From: an uncultured Muribaculaceae bacterium
GTDB lineage: Bacteria; Bacteroidota; Bacteroidia; Bacteroidales; Muribaculaceae
DNA length: 44,570 nucleotides
Direction of reading: 5' to 3'
Assembly (NCBI GenBank): GCA_910587355.1
Contig: CAJUKF010000023.1
Coordinates: 1 to 44,570, forward strand
A model generated the notes under the pieces. That model was not told the DNA's origin. It ran no database searches and saw nothing but the letters and a program-made list of their open reading frames with translations. This document shows positions 40,063 to 44,570 of the stretch, piece by piece. Numbering within the stretch: the first letter of the stretch is position 1; each line of letters opens with the position of its first letter. A program made the position numbers and the translations under genes.

Positions 40063-41643
40063 TCAGAATTCACTCGAGAAATGAAAGCGAATCTTGGGAA
40101 AATCATTCTGCGCCATAGTGAGCACAAACTGCGAGTCTGCCATAAACACATCGCGGCCCTCGCGGTCAAGCGCCATAAACTGATGCTTACGTTTCTTGAA
40201 TGCATCAAGCGCCGCAGCATCATCGCTCTCAATCCAGCAGGCCTTATACATCGACATTGGCTCCCAGCGGCACTGGGCGCCGTATTCGTGCAACAAACGG
40301 TACTGAATCACCTCGAACTGAAGCTGACCCACCGTGCCGATAATCTTGCGACCGTTGAACTGATTGTAGAACAGCTGCGCCACGCCCTCGTCCATAAGCT
40401 GCTGGATGCCCTTGTCGAGCTGCTTGGCCTTCATCGGGTCAGCATTCTCTATATACATGAAGAGCTCCGGAGAAAAACTGGGCAGACCCTTGTAATGCAG
40501 TTCGGAGCCCTCAGTTAACGTATCGCCGATTTTAAAGTTGCCGTTATCCGGAATACCGACTATATCGCCCGGATAGGCCTCGTCGACAATGCTCTTCTTC
40601 TGAGCCATAAACGCCGTCGGCGCTGCAAAGCGCATCACCTTACCCGAACGCATATGCTTGTAGGGCGCATTGCGCTCGAATTTGCCGGAGCAGACTTTCA
40701 CGAAAGCGATACATGAACGGTGGTTCGGGTCCATGTTGGCGTGAATTTTGAATACAAAACCCGAGAACTCACTCTCCGACGGCTCTACCTTGCGCTCTAC
40801 TGCCTCCACAGCACGCGGCGACGGCGCAATCTGCACGAAGCAGTCAAGCAGCTCCTTGACGCCGAAGGTATTGAGGGCCGACCCGAAGAATACCGGTGCG
40901 ACACGGCCTGCAAGATACTCCTCCACATCAAACTCCGGGTAGACGCCTTCAATAAGCTCCAGGTCTTCGCGCAGCTTGGATGCATCAGCGTCGCCCACCG
41001 CCTCGTCAATCCGCGGGTCGTTCACGTGGTCGATTTCCACACGCTCGGTGGCGCGCTGCTTGTCGGGAGTGAATAGGTCGAGCGACTTCTCGAATATATT
41101 GTACACTCCCTTGAATTTCTGGCCGATATTAATCGGCCACGAAAGAGGACGCACACTGATTTTCAGCTCCGACTCAAGCTCGTCAAGAATATCGAAGGGG
41201 TCGCGGCCCTCGCGGTCGAGCTTGTTTACGAATATAATCACGGGAGTGTTGCGCATACGGCACACTTCCATAAGCTTGCGGGTCTGGGTCTCGACACCCT
41301 TTGCCACATCCACGACAATAATCACCGAATCCACGGCAGTAAGCGTGCGGTAAGTGTCCTCGGCGAAATCCTGGTGACCCGGTGTATCGAGAATATTGAT
41401 TTTATAGTCGCCGTAATTGAAACCCATGACCGACGTAGCCACGGAGATACCGCGCTGCTTCTCGATTTCCATCCAGTCGCTGGTCGCGGTTTTCTTTATT
41501 TTGTTGCTCTTTACTGCGCCTGCTATGTGAATTGCGCCACCGAAGAGAAGTAATTTTTCCGTAAGAGTGGTTTTGCCGGCATCGGGATGCGATATTATGG
41601 CAAAGGTGCGGCGCCGTTTGATTTCGTCGGTATAATCAGCCAT
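40063..41643 (-). CDS. prfC: Peptide chain release factor 3
   Basis: The 526-residue translational GTPase removes RF1/RF2 from the ribosome after termination. G motifs are intact: HPDAGKTT (about 19-26), DTPGHQDF, NKLDREGRDPFD and the RF3-specific switch SDWMEIEKQRGISV. Domains II and III follow (VGQLQFEVIQYRL). The length is standard. The gene overlaps rmlD by 8 bases, an unusual partnership that probably only reflects packing. Confidence 0.97.
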   Translation of the reverse strand: MADYTDEIKRRRTFAIISHPDAGKTTLTEKLLLFGGAIHIAGAVKSNKIKKTATSDWMEIEKQRGISVATSVMGFNYGDYKINILDTPGHQDFAEDTYRTLTAVDSVIIVVDVAKGVETQTRKLMEVCRMRNTPVIIFVNKLDREGRDPFDILDELESELKISVRPLSWPINIGQKFKGVYNIFEKSLDLFTPDKQRATERVEIDHVNDPRIDEAVGDADASKLREDLELIEGVYPEFDVEEYLAGRVAPVFFGSALNTFGVKELLDCFVQIAPSPRAVEAVERKVEPSESEFSGFVFKIHANMDPNHRSCIAFVKVCSGKFERNAPYKHMRSGKVMRFAAPTAFMAQKKSIVDEAYPGDIVGIPDNGNFKIGDTLTEGSELHYKGLPSFSPELFMYIENADPMKAKQLDKGIQQLMDEGVAQLFYNQFNGRKIIGTVGQLQFEVIQYRLLHEYGAQCRWEPMSMYKACWIESDDAAALDAFKKRKHQFMALDREGRDVFMADSQFVLTMAQNDFPKIRFHFSSEF

Positions 41644-42499
41644 TTGTCTGCATTATTTTCTTTATGGCCTCGCGCAGGGAGCTGCGCCAGTGAGGCAGAG
41701 TGATGCCGTAGACGGCTTTTACTTTGCTTTTGTCAAGCACAGAGAAGAGCGGACGCTCCGCAGCCGTCGGATATTCGTCTGTGGGAATAGGTGTGACGCG
41801 GGCGGAAATACCGGCCTCCTCGAGAATGGCCACCGCAAAGTCGTACCACGAAGCCACGCCCTCGCCCGAATAATTGAAAATACCCGGAGTCCAGTGTCCG
41901 TCAATAACATTATTCACTATAAAGGCCGCCAAATCAGCCGCATATGTGGGAGTACCTATCTGGTCGGCTACAACACGCAGCCCAGCACCCTTTCGGCCGT
42001 GCTCGAGAATTGTTTTTACAAAATTATGACCGTAGGATGAATAAAGCCAGCCTGTTCGGATAATCATGCTTCCCGGTGCGAGACCTAAGAGCGCTGTTTC
42101 GCCGCGGCGTTTCGTCGAACCGTACACCGACAGCGGCTCGGGCTTGTCGCTCTCGTTGTAAGGGCGCCAGCTGTGACCGTCGAAAACATAGTCGGTCGAG
42201 ATATGTATGATGCGGTAATCGAGTTCTTCGGCCGGACGGCCCAGATTCTCCACTATGTCGACATTCGCCTGCGAGCAGGCCAGTTTTTCCTCCTCGGCCC
42301 GGTCCACGGCCGTATAGGCCGCACAGTTCACTACATAGGCGAAATCGCCTATACGCATGAATCGCTCGACTGCATCACGGTCGGTGAGGTCCAAGTCCTC
42401 ACGGTCGACATATACGGCACGCTCGCCGAGTAGGTTCCGCAATTCGCAACCCAACTGGCCGTTACAGCCGGTGACAAGTATTTTTCTGTCGTTATTCAT
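41636..42499 (-). CDS. rfbD: dTDP-4-dehydrorhamnose reductase
   Basis: From 42499 (MNNDRKILVTGCNGQLG) the protein has 287 residues. It is a short-chain-fold RmlD: nucleotide loop GCNGQLG, NCAAYTAVDRAE, STDYVFDG, YGSTKRRGE (catalytic Tyr and Lys) and IIRTGWLYSSYGHNFVKT. It performs the last step of dTDP-L-rhamnose synthesis for surface glycans. The other rml genes are not in the window. The -7 box at 42511-42518 predicts a very short leader. Confidence 0.95.
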   Translation of the reverse strand: MNNDRKILVTGCNGQLGCELRNLLGERAVYVDREDLDLTDRDAVERFMRIGDFAYVVNCAAYTAVDRAEEEKLACSQANVDIVENLGRPAEELDYRIIHISTDYVFDGHSWRPYNESDKPEPLSVYGSTKRRGETALLGLAPGSMIIRTGWLYSSYGHNFVKTILEHGRKGAGLRVVADQIGTPTYAADLAAFIVNNVIDGHWTPGIFNYSGEGVASWYDFAVAILEEAGISARVTPIPTDEYPTAAERPLFSVLDKSKVKAVYGITLPHWRSSLREAIKKIMQTNG

Positions 42500-42510
42500 A
42501 ATCAACGCTG

Positions 42511-42518
42511 CAAAATTA
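42511..42518 (-). promoter_or_regulatory. -7 box for rfbD-prfC
   Basis: TAATTTTG on the minus strand, 12 bases before the rfbD ATG. No clear TTG element. Confidence 0.6.
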
Positions 42519-42565
42519 CGAATTTTTTTTGGAACGGGCATAAACCACGGCAGTGCCGCTACTGT

Positions 42566-42612
42566 AAAAAATCTCCGCAGACAGGTCTTAAGAGACCCGG
42601 TCTGCGGAGATT
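42566..42612 (-). terminator. Intrinsic terminator of the surface protein gene
   Basis: AATCTCCGCAGAC (42570-42582) pairs with GTCTGCGGAGATT (42600-42612). On the minus strand five or more T residues follow. Confidence 0.9.
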
Positions 42613-42654
42613 GATGTCATTCTGAGCCGCCGTCCGGCGGCAGCTCATATGAGA

Positions 42655-44526
42655 TTAGTGCTGAATTTTCACAGCCTTATCGTTGATTACTACGATGTAT
42701 ACCTGACCGGTGGGGCACGAAATCTTCACGATATCCTGCTCGGCCACCACGTTGGCAATAACCATACCGTTCACGGTGTAAACCTTGATAGTGTCGCCTT
42801 CGGCTACACCTTCAACCGAGATGCGGTCGCCGTCGTTGGCAACAGTAATCTGCTTGCCGGCTACGTCGACAACACCCGAAGTCTGAATGGTCTCTACTTC
42901 GTAAGCGTACTCGTATGTGGCAACAAGCTTGGCGTCAGCCTCAATCGCTGCGATTGTATAGGCGTTGTCTGCCACGTCCGAAGTCACATCCTCGCCGTTG
43001 AGCGTAAGGGTAGCGAGCTTCCAGTCGGCCGAAGGAGTAAGACCTACGGTAGCGTCCTTGCCTTCGAGAACTTCAAATGATACATTGGCGAAGTTCACGA
43101 GCTCTACGTCTACTTTCACCTTAGGCATCTTGACTACTGTGTACTCTGTCTCGAAGTAGCGGTTGTATTCGCCTTCATACTGAGTGCCGATAGCGTATGC
43201 CGAACGCGGAGATACGAGTGTATACTTGCCGGGCTCGGTAATAGGAGCGGTGAGGTGGAAAGTAGCTTTGACAGCAACATAGTCACCCATGGGAAGCGTG
43301 CTGATGTCAGTACCGTTGGCATCATACTGAATCTGTGAATTCATATCGACCTTGGCTACGGTCTCGCCGGCCTCGTTGATTACATAAGGCACATAGTTCC
43401 AGCTCAGGCCTATGCCTTTGGGATTGGTAATAGTAAAGCTGTAAAGCTCTTCAACCATGCCGGATGCGGGTGAGAGGTCAACCAAAGGCCAAGCCATATA
43501 GCAACCGTAGGTAACCTGATAATACGAGTCTGCGTCTTCTCCGAAATTACCTTTCACCACAAGGCCGTTTTCGTCCTTGGCGTAGACCATAAACATCCAC
43601 GAGTTGTCACTGCTTTCCCAAAAAGAGCTGCCGGGTTTGATTGTCCAGACAGTCTTGTCTGCATTCGGTGTGGCATACGGGAGCATATCTACAATCGTAG
43701 ACATCTGACCGCCGGTCGAAGCCTCTACCTTGTCAACATCTACGGGAGCCGAGTATGTGATGACAATCGGCTGAGAGGCATCAGTGATTTCTGCTCCGTC
43801 GGCAGGACTAACACTTACAACAGTTACGGGGCTGTATTTGTAAGGCTCGGTAGTGCCCTCGAAAGTAACGGTCTGAGGTCCCCATACCATATTGGTGGGG
43901 TCGCCTGCATTGATGGAGCTGTAGCCGGTCACTGTGATGCTGTATTCTGTGCCTGCATAGAATTTGTTCACGGCATTGCCGCCGGCAACAGTGCGATAGT
44001 AGCCCTCTGCGGGTTTTGCTACCACATCGGGGTTCGTAGGAATGTCACGAATCTCGAAACCGCGGATATATTCATCGTTGGTCACATCTTTGAATTCAAC
44101 AGCCAGCATCACGGCTTCGGGAATCGGGTCGATATTCACTACGATTTCGTCATTGGGATTAATCGCAGCGAGAGTAGGTGTAGTTTTGATATCTACGCCA
44201 CCTACACTGACGCTTTTAACAACAAGCTCCGCAGGGGTATCGGGACCCTCGGAACCACCTGTATAAGTGTATGTCCAGCTGAAATCAACAGCTTCGTTCG
44301 ATGATGTGCCGTCAGTTACAAAACCTGCAGGAACGTGAAGAGTGTAAGTCCCGGATTCCTTAATATCAAGAGCAGAACATTTTACAATTAAATCCTGAGA
44401 CATTTCCATATCATAGAACATGGTCATCACCTCCGCGTCACCTTCAAAGCCATTGTCAGATGTAATCTTAAGCGTGGTGTTGTTGACGGTAAGCCCATAC
44501 TTGGGAAGGGTAATATTAGAGGTTGT
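42655..44526 (-). CDS. Large secreted surface protein, 5' end missing
   Basis: The open frame codes for about 623 residues with no signal peptide. Its upstream limit is an in-frame TAA at 44529-44527, and the first residues (TTSNITLPKYGLTVNNTTLK) look like the middle of a beta-sandwich, so the real start has been lost. Ig-like repeats follow (VSVSPADGAEITDASQPIVI; TYTLHVPAGFVTDG). The last 70 residues (IKVYTVNGMVIANV, GQVYIVVINDKAVKIQ) resemble a type IX sorting tail and match the tail of the GH97 enzyme. No catalytic motif is seen. An annotator might call a GTG start at 44430, but I consider that artificial. Confidence 0.75.
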   Translation of the reverse strand, partial: TTSNITLPKYGLTVNNTTLKITSDNGFEGDAEVMTMFYDMEMSQDLIVKCSALDIKESGTYTLHVPAGFVTDGTSSNEAVDFSWTYTYTGGSEGPDTPAELVVKSVSVGGVDIKTTPTLAAINPNDEIVVNIDPIPEAVMLAVEFKDVTNDEYIRGFEIRDIPTNPDVVAKPAEGYYRTVAGGNAVNKFYAGTEYSITVTGYSSINAGDPTNMVWGPQTVTFEGTTEPYKYSPVTVVSVSPADGAEITDASQPIVITYSAPVDVDKVEASTGGQMSTIVDMLPYATPNADKTVWTIKPGSSFWESSDNSWMFMVYAKDENGLVVKGNFGEDADSYYQVTYGCYMAWPLVDLSPASGMVEELYSFTITNPKGIGLSWNYVPYVINEAGETVAKVDMNSQIQYDANGTDISTLPMGDYVAVKATFHLTAPITEPGKYTLVSPRSAYAIGTQYEGEYNRYFETEYTVVKMPKVKVDVELVNFANVSFEVLEGKDATVGLTPSADWKLATLTLNGEDVTSDVADNAYTIAAIEADAKLVATYEYAYEVETIQTSGVVDVAGKQITVANDGDRISVEGVAEGDTIKVYTVNGMVIANVVAEQDIVKISCPTGQVYIVVINDKAVKIQH

Positions 44527-44570
44527 TTAAAAATGCTTGTTAACAGAAGTGAGTTTACGGAGCGTTATGA
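44511..44570. mobile_element. Possible insertion-sequence end at the right edge
   Basis: The surface-protein frame ends abruptly within AGAGGTTGTTTAAAAA (44518-44533), a motif similar to terminal repeats I associate with Bacteroidales insertion sequences. Only about 50 bases remain in the window and no transposase is visible, so this is weak. Confidence 0.3.

Overview
The window reads as a chromosomal segment of a gut-type Bacteroidales bacterium, possibly a member of the Muribaculaceae. The phylum call rests on the repeated Bacteroidetes promoter signature (TTG, about 19-20 bases, then TAnnTTTG), the absence of strong Shine-Dalgarno sites, secreted glycoside hydrolases (GH51, GH43, GH97) with degenerate type IX-like C-terminal tails, beta-barrel OmpA/PorT-like proteins, DUF3098 and TIGR02757 proteins, and the ftsX-DUF3098-uppP-truB gene order. 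The family-level call is inference.

Left end (1-2640): a 55-residue protein, then a strongly structured RNA with its own promoter and terminator (about 333-621). Next come three back-to-back hairpins (629-800) and a decayed locus: an aldo/keto reductase with an internal deletion and frameshift, and a 20-codon TetR-like stub. An intact iron-type alcohol dehydrogenase follows. Region 2663-11260: a LytS/LytTR-type two-component pair on the minus strand diverges from a four-gene operon encoding a coiled-coil lipoprotein, RND adaptor, RND pump and TolC-like factor. Region 11261-18447 (minus): a beta-barrel protein, a GH51-GH43 arabinan pair and a large modular GH97 enzyme.

Region 18651-25195: a small membrane protein; a PurF paralogue that has lost its glutaminase residues but keeps its PRPP loop and Fe-S cysteines; a DUF59-lpxH pair; a beta-barrel protein; nagB; a sodium:alanine symporter broken by an in-frame TAA; and rpiB. 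Region 25277-30781 (plus): a tightly packed cutC, transglutaminase-like, C69 dipeptidase and metallophosphoesterase operon. The transglutaminase-like protein carries a second core in which Cys is replaced by Ser.

Region 30871-34089 (minus): the rplM-rpsI-rpsB-tsf translation operon followed by tRNA-Arg(TCT), with candidate leader structures ahead of rplM and rpsB. Region 34176-39014 (minus): ftsX, DUF3098, uppP, truB, queA and TIGR02757. Right end: a decayed acyltransferase-3 gene, a 9-base tandem repeat shared with the 30.8 kb region, prfC with rmlD, and a large surface protein whose 5' end is cut off at about 44,527, possibly by an insertion sequence. I saw no CRISPR array, phage module or SusC/SusD pair. 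The strongest candidates for something undescribed are the glutaminase-dead PurF paralogue, the structured RNA, the hairpin cluster and the duplicated transglutaminase protein.
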